A DNA stretch of 64,000 nucleotides from Tepidanaerobacter sp. EBM-38 (GCA_001896545.1 MPOT01000054.1:62001-126000), one strand, 5' to 3'; shown: positions 49,768 through 58,924, counted from the stretch's first letter. The notes: generated from the letters alone by a model not told the origin. A program made the numbers and translations.

Positions 49768-50955
49768 ATGCAGTTTTTGCGACATTTTAAACTTCAGCAA
49801 TCGAAGAATATTGTTTTACTTTTATTATCGTTTTTTATGCTCACTTTAAATTTTCCCGCACCTTCATTTGCTGCACAGAATTTACCGACAGAGCAAAAGG
49901 ACTCGTTGACTGTTCTATGTTATCATCATATTGTTCCTGAGGAATCACCGATAAATACGAATGCTATTATTTCTGTTTCGGAATTTGAGCAGCAGATGAA
50001 ATATCTATATGAACATGGTTATTATACTGCAAAATTAAATGATATTGAGGAGTTTTTGTATACCAAGAAGGCACTTCCGGAAAATACGGTGCTTATTACA
50101 TTTGATGACGGTTATGAATCCAATTATACATATGCTTATCCCATATTAAAAAAATACGGTTTAAATGCATTAATTTTTTTGATAGGCGGCAGCATAGAAA
50201 GTAAGCCGCAAGACTTAAAAATCATCCCAAAGCTTTCTTTTGACCAAATACGTGAAATGACCGACAGCGGTCTTATAGAGTTTGGCAGCCACACTTTTAA
50301 TGCTCATTATCTTATAAATGAAGAATCTGCTTTTGTTGCTATGAGTCAGGAGTTGTTATATGAAGACTTTGACAATATGAATGAATTTTTCGACCAAATC
50401 GGCTCTCCGAAAATCAAAAGTATTGCATATCCTTATGGCAAGTTTAATGAGATGTCAATAGCCGCTTCAAGGTTAAACGGCTACAGCCTTGGGTTTACTG
50501 TTAATCAGGGTTTTGTATATCAAGATGCTTGTCCCATGGCTTTAAATCGGATAATTGTGCTGCCCGGTACGACTTTGGAGAAATTTAAAGTTTTAATTCA
50601 CGATAATTCTTTTGTTCTTCCGGAATACTTTGACGGTTCAGTCGTGCTCCGCTTGGATTCTGCAACTGCGTATCGGAATAAAAGGCCGGTGCAGCTGGAT
50701 ACTGCCGCAGCTTTTGTAGATGGAAAATTTACGGCACCGCTGAATTTCTTTGTGAAAAATTTGGGGTGGAATCTGCTTTGGGATTCTAATTCGCATAAAG
50801 TTACAAAGCAGCTCACCAATCAAACGGAAAAATGGTTTACGGTTCCAACTTATTTGGCAGGCGAACAGGTAATGGTGCCCGTAAGGGAACTGGCAGAGGC
50901 CATGGGATACGAGGTAATATGGCATCAGGATGATAAGACAGTTGAAATAAAATGA
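49768..50955 (+). CDS. Secreted polysaccharide deacetylase with stalk domain
   Basis: Extracellular NodB-type deacetylase, 395 aa. A signal peptide (hydrophobic 15-32, cut near SFAAQ) precedes the deacetylase domain. That domain has VLCYHHI, the metal/catalytic Asp pair in ITFDDGYESN near 115, FGSHTFNAH (His-x4-His) near 175 and IAYPYGKFN near 217. The C-terminal ~115 residues resemble the copper-amine-oxidase-N-like wall-binding stalk domain (RPVQLDTAAAFVDGKF and PVRELAEAMGYEVIW). Start at 49768 follows AAAGGAG. It likely trims acetyl groups from peptidoglycan or another surface glycan. It diverges from the nitrilase-like gene. Confidence 0.9.
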   Translation: MQFLRHFKLQQSKNIVLLLLSFFMLTLNFPAPSFAAQNLPTEQKDSLTVLCYHHIVPEESPINTNAIISVSEFEQQMKYLYEHGYYTAKLNDIEEFLYTKKALPENTVLITFDDGYESNYTYAYPILKKYGLNALIFLIGGSIESKPQDLKIIPKLSFDQIREMTDSGLIEFGSHTFNAHYLINEESAFVAMSQELLYEDFDNMNEFFDQIGSPKIKSIAYPYGKFNEMSIAASRLNGYSLGFTVNQGFVYQDACPMALNRIIVLPGTTLEKFKVLIHDNSFVLPEYFDGSVVLRLDSATAYRNKRPVQLDTAAAFVDGKFTAPLNFFVKNLGWNLLWDSNSHKVTKQLTNQTEKWFTVPTYLAGEQVMVPVRELAEAMGYEVIWHQDDKTVEIK

Positions 50956-50965
50956 GGTGTAAGCA

Positions 50966-51691
50966 ATGAAAAGTCAAAAACCTGCACGCATCGATAAAAT
51001 CCTTGCTTCATGCGGCTACGGCAGCCGAAAGGATGTTAAGAAACTTATTAAATCGGGCCAAGTGTCGATAAACGGTGTGATTATCAATGATGCCGGCACT
51101 TTGGTGAATCCCTCTCTTGATGAGATAATCGTGGCAGGGGAATGTATTTTGTATGAAGATAATGTATATATTATGATGAACAAGCCCCAGGATGTTGTTT
51201 CTTCAACCTATGATGATTTTGAAACAACTGTCATTGATTTGCTGGAAGGGGAATATTTCCATCGAAAACTATTCCCGGTAGGCAGGCTTGATAAAGATGC
51301 CGAAGGGCTTATATTCTTAACCGATGACGGTAAGATGGCCCATCGGCTTCTGTCACCTAAAAATCGGGTACCTAAAACCTATTATGTAGAAGTTCGGGGA
51401 AGGCTTGATGAAAGTGATATTAAAGCCTTTGCCGCAGGTATGGAACTTGAAGATTTTACGGCACTACCTGCAGAACTTGATATTTTGGAAAAAAATAATA
51501 TTTCAAGTGCATATGTTACCATATATGAAGGCAAATTTCATCAGATAAAGCGGATGATGAAGGCCAGGGGTAAGGAGGTTATTTATCTAAAGCGGCTGTC
51601 TCTTGGGCCGTTAAGGCTCGATGAAGAGCTTGAGCCGGGCATGTGGCGCAAGCTCACAAAGGAAGAATTGGATTTGCTAAGAGCTATTTAA
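50966..51691 (+). CDS. RsuA/RluB-family pseudouridine synthase
   Basis: rRNA pseudouridine synthase, 241 aa. An S4 RNA-binding domain fills residues 7-65 (IDKILASCGYGSRKDVKKLI). The catalytic Asp is in PVGRLDKDAEGLIFLTDDG near 107. FHQIKRMMKARGKEVIYLKR is the C-terminal motif. The pattern fits RsuA, which modifies 16S rRNA, slightly better than RluB. The gene starts 10 bp after the deacetylase stop with GAGGTGTAAGCA as ribosome site, so both are probably co-transcribed. Confidence 0.93.
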   Translation: MKSQKPARIDKILASCGYGSRKDVKKLIKSGQVSINGVIINDAGTLVNPSLDEIIVAGECILYEDNVYIMMNKPQDVVSSTYDDFETTVIDLLEGEYFHRKLFPVGRLDKDAEGLIFLTDDGKMAHRLLSPKNRVPKTYYVEVRGRLDESDIKAFAAGMELEDFTALPAELDILEKNNISSAYVTIYEGKFHQIKRMMKARGKEVIYLKRLSLGPLRLDEELEPGMWRKLTKEELDLLRAI

Positions 51692-51795
51692 AGCTCACGG
51701 CACATCAATCTTACTCCCCGGCAACGATGTATAAACCAATCACAAACTTCTGCAAGAGGGTATACCCATAATGAGGTAATTTTTAGACCACAATT

Positions 51796-52809
51796 TTAAT
51801 ATATGACTGATGAATTTATGCTTTTAATATCCTTACAGCCTGTGAGAATCATGGCCTGTTTTAACTCATTTGCCATTGTTTCCAATACCAGTCGCACACC
51901 TTCAGCTCCGCCGCCAAAAGCGCCGATGATGACAGGTCTTCCTACAAGTACCGCATCTGCCCCCAAAGCTAAATATTTCAGCACATCCACACCGGAACGC
52001 ACTCCTCCGTCGGCGAGAATGGTTATTTTACCCTTCAGCTTATCGGCTATTGCGGGGAGGACTTGTGCAACTCCAGGCGTGCTGTCCAGTATGCGTCCGC
52101 CGTGGTTTGATACGACTATTGCAGCAGCCCCCGCCTCCAAAGCCAGCTTTGCCTCATCTACGGTCATGATACCCTTTAATATAAAAGGCAGGTCAACAGC
52201 CGATATTATTTCTTTTATTTCCTGAAGATTTTTAGGACCTACTGGCTGTCCCATTAATGCCATGGTCACAAGACCCGCTCCGTCAATATCCATGCCAACG
52301 GCAGGGGCATTTATCTCCTCGGCCTGTTTCGCCATTTCAATCACTCTGTGATTTTCCCTGGGTTTTATGATAGGTATTCCATGCCCGTTTTCTTTTTTAA
52401 TTGCTTCAATACCCGAAGTATAAAATACGGGATTTCCGCCGTCGCCGCACATACCGACAGTTCCCGCATATTTACTGCCTGACATGACCATGCCGATGTA
52501 CTCGGCCTCAGGTATGGCCCCGCCCATATTGTAATCTGAGCCGGTTATAGGCGCTGAAAGAATCGGCATGGAAAGGTCAATTCCTAAAATATTTGTGGAA
52601 ATATCCGGAGTCTTTGCATCATGCAGTGTCCTCAGATTAAGCTTTACATTGGCCAGTGCCTCTATGTTTGCCGTAAAAGAAGAACCGGTGCCTATCCCTC
52701 CCATTCCGGGAACTTCACCGGCACAAGCTATTCCGTTACAGTTCTTGCATACTCGGCAATAACCTTTCATCTTATCACGCGCTGTTTGTTTTATTTCCTC
52801 AAGATTCAA
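51796..52809 (-). CDS. FMN-dependent alpha-hydroxy-acid dehydrogenase with N-terminal Cys cluster
   Basis: A TIM-barrel flavoprotein of the lactate/glycolate oxidase family, 337 aa. The catalytic His is in AIVVSNHGGRILD near 235. FMN phosphate loops are ILADGGVRSGVDVLK and ADAVLVGRP. Residues 18-29 hold four Cys (YCRVCKNCNGIAC), a pattern seen in the anaerobic branch and possibly a metal or Fe-S site. In an anaerobe it probably passes electrons from a 2-hydroxyacid to something other than oxygen. It is adjacent, on the same strand, to the KDG kinase/KDPG aldolase pair, but a hairpin separates them. Confidence 0.85.
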   Translation of the reverse strand: MNLEEIKQTARDKMKGYCRVCKNCNGIACAGEVPGMGGIGTGSSFTANIEALANVKLNLRTLHDAKTPDISTNILGIDLSMPILSAPITGSDYNMGGAIPEAEYIGMVMSGSKYAGTVGMCGDGGNPVFYTSGIEAIKKENGHGIPIIKPRENHRVIEMAKQAEEINAPAVGMDIDGAGLVTMALMGQPVGPKNLQEIKEIISAVDLPFILKGIMTVDEAKLALEAGAAAIVVSNHGGRILDSTPGVAQVLPAIADKLKGKITILADGGVRSGVDVLKYLALGADAVLVGRPVIIGAFGGGAEGVRLVLETMANELKQAMILTGCKDIKSINSSVIY

Positions 52810-52925
52810 TTTGCTTTCACTCCTCGCTTATCTCAATATATATATTTATTATTTCGACAAGCCAAGGTTATTGTCCTGCTAATTCTTCCTGGCAATATTC
52901 AAGTATACTACGGCAAATAGCAATT

Positions 52926-52969
52926 GAGCGTTGCAAAAAATTCTGTCTTTCGCACAGTTTGCAACGCTC
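52926..52969. terminator. Hairpin after the KDG kinase gene
   Basis: GAGCGTTGCAAA pairs perfectly with TTTGCAACGCTC; inner CTGT/ACAG extends the stem. It lies about 45 bp past the kinase stop and likely ends that unit. The T-rich tail is better on the plus strand. Confidence 0.55.
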
Positions 52970-53015
52970 TTTATAAATTTTCTCAAGAAATATGTTTTTC
53001 GTATTGCCTATTTAT

Positions 53016-54041
53016 CTATCTCTGGACTCTTCCGGAGGCATCACCTTTTGCCAAGTTTTCAACTTCCTTTACTGTCATGTGGTTAAAATCGCCTACGATG
53101 GTGTGTTTCAGACAGGAAGCCGCTACGGCAAATTCTACCGCATCCTGTGGAGCATATCCGTTGAGGAGGGCGTAGATTAGACCGCCGCCAAAGGAGTCTC
53201 CTCCGCCGACTCTGTCTACTATATGCACTTTATATTTTCTTGAAGTGTATATTTCTTTTCCGTCATAATACATTGCAGACCAGCCGTTGTCAGATGCCGA
53301 GTAGCTTTCTCTAAGCGTGATGGCCACACCTTTTAATGAAAACTTATCCATAAGTTTTTTTGCTACTTCCTTATAGCCTTCTTTGCTCAGCTCGCCTTTT
53401 GTTACATCAGATTCGGCGGCCTGGATTCCAAAAACATCATGGGCATCCTCTTCGTTTCCGATAGAAATATCCACATACTGCATAAGTTCAGACATGACTA
53501 TGCGAGCCTTTTCTTTGGACCATAGTTTCTTACGGTAGTTTAAATCACAGCTTACGGTTATACCCATCTTGTTGGCAGTTTTAACTGCTTCCAGGCATGC
53601 GGCAGCTACATCATCGCCTAAAGCTGGTGTAATGCCTGTAAAATGGAACCATTTAGCGCCTTCTAAAATCTTTTCCCAGTCAAAATCTCCGGCTTTTGCC
53701 TCGGAAATCGATGAATGACTGCGGTCATATACTACAAGTGAAGGCCGCTGAGATGCTCCGATCTCGTTAAAGTAGATTCCTAGGCGCTCTCCGCCCTTTA
53801 CTATATAGTCGGTATGCACGCCATATCTTCTAAGATGATTTATAGCGGCCTGACCGATAGGATTATCAGGAACTTTTGTTACAAAATAGGCCTCCTCGCC
53901 GTAATTTGCCAAGGATGCAGCTACATTAGCTTCACCGCCGCCGTAGGTTACATCAAAGGAATCGGCCTGAACAAACCTTAGGTAATTAGGAGGGGTAAGC
54001 CTCAGCATTATTTCACCAAAAGTAACAATTTTATTAGCCAA
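53016..54041 (-). CDS. kdgK: PfkB-family 2-keto-3-deoxygluconate kinase
   Basis: Sugar kinase of the ribokinase family, 341 aa. It shows TFGEIMLRLTPP at the start, GGGEANVAASLANYG near 35, the anion hole and catalytic Asp in VDRVGGGDSFGGGLIYAL near 283 and a C-terminal NHMTVKEVENL. The N-terminal segment is typical of KdgK, which phosphorylates 2-keto-3-deoxygluconate. I prefer a TTG start at 54041 (eight bases after GGAAGG) over the GTG at 54050 that overlaps it. The KDPG aldolase gene lies just upstream, so together they complete KDG breakdown to pyruvate and glyceraldehyde 3-phosphate. Confidence 0.87.
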   Translation of the reverse strand: MANKIVTFGEIMLRLTPPNYLRFVQADSFDVTYGGGEANVAASLANYGEEAYFVTKVPDNPIGQAAINHLRRYGVHTDYIVKGGERLGIYFNEIGASQRPSLVVYDRSHSSISEAKAGDFDWEKILEGAKWFHFTGITPALGDDVAAACLEAVKTANKMGITVSCDLNYRKKLWSKEKARIVMSELMQYVDISIGNEEDAHDVFGIQAAESDVTKGELSKEGYKEVAKKLMDKFSLKGVAITLRESYSASDNGWSAMYYDGKEIYTSRKYKVHIVDRVGGGDSFGGGLIYALLNGYAPQDAVEFAVAASCLKHTIVGDFNHMTVKEVENLAKGDASGRVQR

Positions 54042-54103
54042 TAAAAACACCTTCCTTTTATAATTATAATTAAATTGAATAAATCAGTGAATGAAATCAC
54101 TGC

Positions 54104-54745
54104 TTATTTTCTTGCTGCTTTAATAGCTTCCACAAACTTGCGTGCTGTTTTCTCGACTTCCGCATAGTCTCCTTTTTTAGCTCCTTTAGTCAGTTCACCG
54201 CCTACACCTACGGCTTGGCATCCTGCCTTAATCCATTCGCCGACATTTTCCAGGCTTACGCCACCTGTCGGGACAATGGGTGCATAGGGTAGTGGCCCTA
54301 ATATCGCTTTAATCATCGCTGGACCAAATGCGCTTCCTGGGAAGAACTTGACAAAGTCTGCACCGGATTCCATGACTTCTACGACTTCTCTGATGGACAT
54401 AGCACCCGGCATACATACCTTTTGGTACCTGTTGCACATTTTTACTACATCAGGATTGAAGTAAGGACTGACTATGAATTCTGCTCCGGCAAGCATTGCT
54501 GCTCTTGCGGTTTCCGGATCCATTACGGTGCCAGCTCCGATTAAAATTTCCCCGTTAGGATAAGCTTTGGCAAGTTCAGCTATAACATCAATAGCTCCGG
54601 GCACTGTCATGGTTATTTCAATAGCCTCAACACCGCCGGCCTTAACAGCCTCGGCAATCTTTAACGCTTGATCAGCTGATTGGGCTCTTACCACGGCAAC
54701 AATGCCACAATCTGTAATACGTCTTATAACTTCTAATTTTTTCAT
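54104..54745 (-). CDS. eda: KDPG/KHG aldolase
   Basis: Class I aldolase cleaving 2-keto-3-deoxy-6-phosphogluconate to pyruvate and glyceraldehyde 3-phosphate, 213 aa. Glu43 in AIEITM and the Schiff-base Lys133 in FVKFFPGSAFG occur at nearly the same positions as in E. coli Eda. IPTGGVSLEN is the phosphate-binding loop (IVPTGGV). Start at 54745 follows AAGGAGG. It is first in a two-gene unit with KDG kinase and likely serves uronate or KDG catabolism. Confidence 0.93.
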   Translation of the reverse strand: MKKLEVIRRITDCGIVAVVRAQSADQALKIAEAVKAGGVEAIEITMTVPGAIDVIAELAKAYPNGEILIGAGTVMDPETARAAMLAGAEFIVSPYFNPDVVKMCNRYQKVCMPGAMSIREVVEVMESGADFVKFFPGSAFGPAMIKAILGPLPYAPIVPTGGVSLENVGEWIKAGCQAVGVGGELTKGAKKGDYAEVEKTARKFVEAIKAARK

Positions 54746-54844
54746 AAAAAATCCTCCTTGTTTCATATTACGGTATAGTGTTTCATTATATTACTTATTC
54801 TACATAAAATGCAAAAATCCTTCTTTGCTTATTTAATAAAATAT

Positions 54845-54894
54845 AAAAAAGGATTTCATCACTATCGAATTTAATAGCGATGAAATCCTTTTTT
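54845..54894 (-). terminator. Terminator of the ferredoxin/sugar operon
   Basis: AAAAAAGGATTTCATC pairs with GATGAAATCCTTTTTT, with a partly paired loop between. It lies just beyond the ferredoxin stop on the minus strand. Confidence 0.8.
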
Positions 54895-54912
54895 GTTTTT
54901 CACCTGTGGATT

Positions 54913-55101
54913 TTAATCTTCTTTTATTGCTTCTGACGGACAGCTTTCCATTGCCTCTCTTGCATCATCTTCAGCATCATCAGGTACTGCATCGACTACC
55001 ACATCAGCTTTCCCATCGTCATTCCAATCAAAAACCGATGGGCAGGTATCAATACAAAGACCACAACTAATACAAAGATCTTGTTCAACACTTAGTTTCA
55101 A
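54913..55101 (-). CDS. [4Fe-4S] ferredoxin, 62 aa
   Basis: Small electron carrier with one [4Fe-4S] cluster. Ligands are Cys10, Cys13 and Cys16 in LCISCGLC plus Cys54 in ESCPSEAI; Cys20 before Pro is an extra conserved Cys as in Thermotoga-type ferredoxins. The sequence is very acidic. It lies 69 bp downstream of the MglC-type permease on the same strand but is probably a separate unit, having its own ribosome site (GAGGTC) and terminator. Confidence 0.93.
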   Translation of the reverse strand: MKLSVEQDLCISCGLCIDTCPSVFDWNDDGKADVVVDAVPDDAEDDAREAMESCPSEAIKED

Positions 55102-55170
55102 GGGAAAGACCTCCTCAAAATGTTTTCTTTGTATATTCTATCACAAATCTCAAGTAATGCAAATATGTTT

Positions 55171-56190
55171 TTATCTTTTTGCAAAATATTTGCGAATATC
55201 AAAAGCTACGGCAGTAATAATTATGATGCCTTTGATAACTTGCTGCCAGTAAGCGGAAACTCCTAGGATAACTAAGCCGTTGCTTAGTACTTCGAATATT
55301 AATACGCCGGTGATGATTCCTGATACTCGACCTATGCCGCCGGAAGTGGAGACACCTCCTATGGTGCAGGCTGCTATGGCGTCAAGTTCATACATTAGGC
55401 CGTAGTTGTTTGTTGCACCTCCGGTTCTTGCGGCAAGCAGTGCTCCGGCTAAACCGTAAAGGCCGCCGGCTAGTGCATATACTTTAACTAGCGTTGGCTC
55501 AACTTTTACTCCGGATACTTCTGCTGCACTGGGATTGCCGCCTATGGCGTATATGTATTTACCAAATTGTGTGTGGTTATACATAAACCAAATTACGGCT
55601 ACTATTATCGCTGCTATTAAGACTAGGTTGGGTATTAGAAATATTGAGCCTGATGCCAGATTTGTAAAGTCGTCTCTTAGGCCTCCGATGGGCTGTGCAT
55701 TGGTGTATATGCATGCAAAGCCATATACTATTACTTGCATGCCTAGTGTCGCTATGAATGCAGGTACTTTTAGGTATGCTACTATTGAGCCGTTGATTAT
55801 GCCTATGATGGTGCCTATGAGTATGGCTAGTAGTATTGGTAATATTATGGGTAAGTTGGGCAGGTTTTCGTATATTTTGTATGCATAGTCAGGCCGTTGC
55901 AGCAGGCTTGCGGATATGCATGCTGTAAGGGCTACAACGCGGCCTGCGGAAAGGTCTGTGCCGCGGGTGATTAGTGCTCCGCTTACTCCTAATGCTATTA
56001 TCATGCGCACTGAGGATATGCGCAGTATGTTGCCTATGTTTGAAAGTGATAGGAAGTTTTTGTTGAGTATGCCTATTGTTAAAAATAATATTAGTAGTAC
56101 CATGTATATGGCGTTGTTGCTTAATATGGCTTTTAGTTCGCTTGTTTGTAGGCTTGGTTTTGTTTTTGGTTTTGTATTTGTGCTAGCCAA
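55171..56190 (-). CDS. Sugar ABC transporter permease (RbsC/MglC type)
   Basis: Membrane permease of 339 aa with about nine to ten predicted helices. The signatures of the RbsC/MglC family are ALGVSGALITRGTDLSAGRVVAL near 62, FIATLGMQVIVYG near 142 and the ATPase contact IGGNPSAAEVSGV near 215. It forms the pore of a hexose or pentose importer with the MglA-type ATPase. Most codons in its 5' two-thirds end in A or C, as in mglA and mglB. It is the last transporter gene of the operon. Confidence 0.92.
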   Translation of the reverse strand: MASTNTKPKTKPSLQTSELKAILSNNAIYMVLLILFLTIGILNKNFLSLSNIGNILRISSVRMIIALGVSGALITRGTDLSAGRVVALTACISASLLQRPDYAYKIYENLPNLPIILPILLAILIGTIIGIINGSIVAYLKVPAFIATLGMQVIVYGFACIYTNAQPIGGLRDDFTNLASGSIFLIPNLVLIAAIIVAVIWFMYNHTQFGKYIYAIGGNPSAAEVSGVKVEPTLVKVYALAGGLYGLAGALLAARTGGATNNYGLMYELDAIAACTIGGVSTSGGIGRVSGIITGVLIFEVLSNGLVILGVSAYWQQVIKGIIIITAVAFDIRKYFAKR

Positions 56191-56223
56191 TTTATTACCT
56201 CCTCTGTGTCTTCTATCTTTTCT

Positions 56224-57735
56224 TTATGCAAACTGCGTCGCATACTTCATTATTGTTTCTTGGTTTGCTCTTTTGCCGTCTATGAAGCCGCTGACTTTGC
56301 CTTCGCACATTACCATTATTCTGTCTGACATGCCTATGAGTTCTGGCATTTCTGAGGATATCATGATTATGCTTTTGCCTTGTCTGGTAAGGTCGGTTAT
56401 TATGGTGTATATTTCGTATTTTGCTCCTACGTCTATGCCTCGGGTCGGTTCGTCTAGAATTAGAATTTCTGGTTCGGTTAGCAGCCATCTTGAGAATATT
56501 GCTTTTTGTTGGTTGCCTCCGGATAGGTATTGTATTTGGGTTTTTATTGATGGGGTTTTTATTTGTAGTTTTTCTACTGCAGCTTTTACTGCTTCGCTGC
56601 TGGTTTTTTTGTCTACTATGAAGTTGAGTTTTAGGTATTTGTGCAGTGCTGCGATTAGGACGTTTTCTTCTACGGAAAGCATGGGGAATATGCCTGTTGA
56701 GCGCCTGTCTTCGGTTAGTAGTGCTAGGCCTTTTTGTTTGGCGTCAAATGGGTGTTTTATTGTGACTTCTTGGCCTTTTATGTAGATTTTGCCTTTTGAT
56801 ATGTTTCTTATGCCAAAGATGGCTTCTACTAGTTCTGTCCTCTGTGCTCCTACTAGTCCGCCTATGCCTAATACTTCACCGCGTTTTAGGTCAAATGTTA
56901 CGTTTTTGAATGATCTGGGGTTGATGGAGGTAAGGTCCTCTACTTTCATTATTGTTTCACCCGGTATGCTTTTGCGCGGTGGAAATCTGTGGGTGAGTTC
57001 TCTACCTACCATTTTTGTGATTATTGTGTCGATTGTTAGTTCTTGGACAGGCCATGTGCCTATCTTTTTGCCATCTCTCATTATGGTCACTTCGTCAGCT
57101 ATCTCTAGGATTTCTTCGATTTTGTGGGATATGTATATTATTGCTACACCATGGGCTTTTAGATCTTTGATTATCCGAAATAGGTTTTCTACTTCGTTTT
57201 CGGTTAGGGATGATGTGGGTTCGTCCATGATGATTATTTTCGATTTGTATGAAACTGCTTTGGCTATTTCTACTGCTTGTATTTGTGAAACTGATAGTTT
57301 TGAGACTAGTGTTGTTGGGTTTATGTCTATTTTTAGTTCTTCCATTAGTGTTTTTGTGTCTTTGTACATTTTTTTGTGGTCTACGCTTGAGATGCCTATG
57401 ATTTTTTTGGTGGGGAATCTGCCAAGCCAGATGTTTTCCATTACGCTTCTGTGGGGTATCGGCTGGAGTTCTTGGTGTATCATTGAGATGCCGTTTTCTA
57501 TGGCGTCTTTGGCAGTTTTGAATTCTACTGTTTTTCCGTCTAGGATTATATGGCCTTTGTCTGGGGTGTATAGGCCAAATAGGCATTTCATTAGTGTGGA
57601 TTTGCCGGCTCCGTTTTCGCCTACTAGGGCGTGGACTGTGCCCGGTTTTAGTTTTAGTGTTACGTTGTCTAGTGCTTGGACTCCGGGAAAGCTTTTTGAT
57701 ATGTTTTGCATTTCTAGTATGTGTTCTTGTGTCAT
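56224..57735 (-). CDS. Sugar ABC transporter ATPase, two-domain (MglA/RbsA type)
   Basis: Tandem ATPase of 503 aa with two nucleotide-binding domains. The first has GENGAGKSTLM near 40, LSVSQIQAVEIAKA as a variant signature and IIMDEPTSSLT. The second has GLVGAQRTE near 285 as a degenerate Walker A and YLSGGNQQKA, with ILDEPTRGIDVG near 425. This asymmetry is normal for RbsA/MglA. Start at the ATG at 57735, behind AAAGGTG. Third codon positions are almost free of T across the gene, very unlike most neighbours. Confidence 0.93.
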   Translation of the reverse strand: MTQEHILEMQNISKSFPGVQALDNVTLKLKPGTVHALVGENGAGKSTLMKCLFGLYTPDKGHIILDGKTVEFKTAKDAIENGISMIHQELQPIPHRSVMENIWLGRFPTKKIIGISSVDHKKMYKDTKTLMEELKIDINPTTLVSKLSVSQIQAVEIAKAVSYKSKIIIMDEPTSSLTENEVENLFRIIKDLKAHGVAIIYISHKIEEILEIADEVTIMRDGKKIGTWPVQELTIDTIITKMVGRELTHRFPPRKSIPGETIMKVEDLTSINPRSFKNVTFDLKRGEVLGIGGLVGAQRTELVEAIFGIRNISKGKIYIKGQEVTIKHPFDAKQKGLALLTEDRRSTGIFPMLSVEENVLIAALHKYLKLNFIVDKKTSSEAVKAAVEKLQIKTPSIKTQIQYLSGGNQQKAIFSRWLLTEPEILILDEPTRGIDVGAKYEIYTIITDLTRQGKSIIMISSEMPELIGMSDRIMVMCEGKVSGFIDGKRANQETIMKYATQFA

Positions 57736-57774
57736 TGTTCTCACCTTTTTTTAAGTTAGATGTGGGTTTGGGGA

Positions 57775-57804
57775 AATTTAGGGAGTGCATGCACTCCCTA
57801 AATT
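57775..57804. repeat. 30-bp perfect palindrome between mglB- and mglA-type genes
   Basis: AATTTAGGGAGTGCA and its exact complement meet at the centre. In the message it forms a stem directly after the binding-protein stop, suited to protecting or partly terminating the upstream transcript. It could also be a protein-binding site. Confidence 0.85.
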
Positions 57805-57814
57805 GGTTTTTGTG

Positions 57815-58882
57815 TTATCTGAATTGGTCCATGTTTTCTTTGGTTACGGGCTGGTATGGTACCCAGCAGTATTTGCCATCGGTTAGGCCTTCAAGTTCGG
57901 GGTCTTTGCCTTTGGCTAGTGCGTAGGATATTTCTAGTATTGCGTTGCCTTGGCCTTTGGCATCGTTTAGTACTGTTCCTAGTAGTTTGCCGTCTGCTAG
58001 TGCATCAAGGGCCGGTGCTGTGGCGTCTACGCCTATTACGGGCATGTATTTGTCGCCTTGGAAGTAGCCGGCGGCTTTTAGTGCTTCGATTGCTCCTAGG
58101 GCCATGTCGTCGTTGTTGGCAAATACTACTTCGATTTTGTCTCCAAAGGCGGAAAGCCATGCGGCCATTTTTTCTTGGCCTTGGGCTCTTTGCCAGTTGC
58201 CGGTGTCGCTTGCTAGTTTTTCGGTTTTTATTCCGGCTTCTTCTACGGCTTTGATGGAGTACTCTGTTCTAAGTATTGCGTCTTGGTGGCCGGGTTCTCC
58301 TTCTAGCATTACGTATTGCATTATGCCGTCTCCGTTTTTGTCTGCTTCTGGATGGTTTTTCCAGTATTCTACGGCTATGCTGCCTTGCATGGTCCCTGAT
58401 TCTTCGGCTTTTGCTCCTACGTAGTATAGTTTATCCCATTTGTCCATGTCTTCGGGGACGGGTTCACGGTTGAAGAATACTATGGGTATGTCGGCTTTTT
58501 TGGCTTTGTCTATTATGACTGAGGCTGCGGTTCGGTCTACCATGTTTACGTCTATTATGTCGTAGCCTTGGGTTATGAATGTGTCTACTTGGTCGTTTTG
58601 GGTCGCTTGTTGCCCTTGGCCGTCTACGGCGTTGATGGTGATTTTGTCGCCTGTGGCTTTGCTCTTTTCTGCCGCGTCTTTTTCTATCGCTTGGCGTACG
58701 GTGGAGATGAAGGTGTCATCGAATTTGTAAAGGCATAAGCCTATCTTGATTTCGCTGCCGGCTTTGTCGCCGCCTTCTGCTTGTTTGTTATCTCCTTCTG
58801 CAGGTTGACCGCCTCCTCCACAGCCAGCTAGAAGACTTATTAGAAGAACTGACATGAGAATGATTGATATGGTTTTCTTCAT
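57815..58882 (-). CDS. Sugar-binding lipoprotein (MglB type)
   Basis: Lipid-anchored periplasmic-type binding protein, 355 aa. The signal peptide ends in the lipobox LLAGCGG near 20. It follows MglB in IKIGLCLYKFDDTFISTVR near 45, VNMVDRTAASVI near 117, FFNREP near 137, YYVGAKAEESG and VFANNDDMALGAIEAL near 248, and VIGVDATAPALDAL. These match the galactose/glucose-binding group and include the NDDMALGAI calcium/sugar segment. The ligand is therefore probably glucose, galactose or a close hexose. A palindrome follows the stop. Confidence 0.9.
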   Translation of the reverse strand: MKKTISIILMSVLLISLLAGCGGGGQPAEGDNKQAEGGDKAGSEIKIGLCLYKFDDTFISTVRQAIEKDAAEKSKATGDKITINAVDGQGQQATQNDQVDTFITQGYDIIDVNMVDRTAASVIIDKAKKADIPIVFFNREPVPEDMDKWDKLYYVGAKAEESGTMQGSIAVEYWKNHPEADKNGDGIMQYVMLEGEPGHQDAILRTEYSIKAVEEAGIKTEKLASDTGNWQRAQGQEKMAAWLSAFGDKIEVVFANNDDMALGAIEALKAAGYFQGDKYMPVIGVDATAPALDALADGKLLGTVLNDAKGQGNAILEISYALAKGKDPELEGLTDGKYCWVPYQPVTKENMDQFR

Positions 58883-58924
58883 ACTTGCTTACCCCCTGAT
58901 AAATAAATTTTGTTTTATATAATT

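Noticed and set aside
55916-57754. Very long open frames on the plus strand opposite the mgl-type genes
   Set aside because: They lie wholly over well-recognised genes and have no ribosome sites or family motifs. They come from the T-poor third positions of the true genes.
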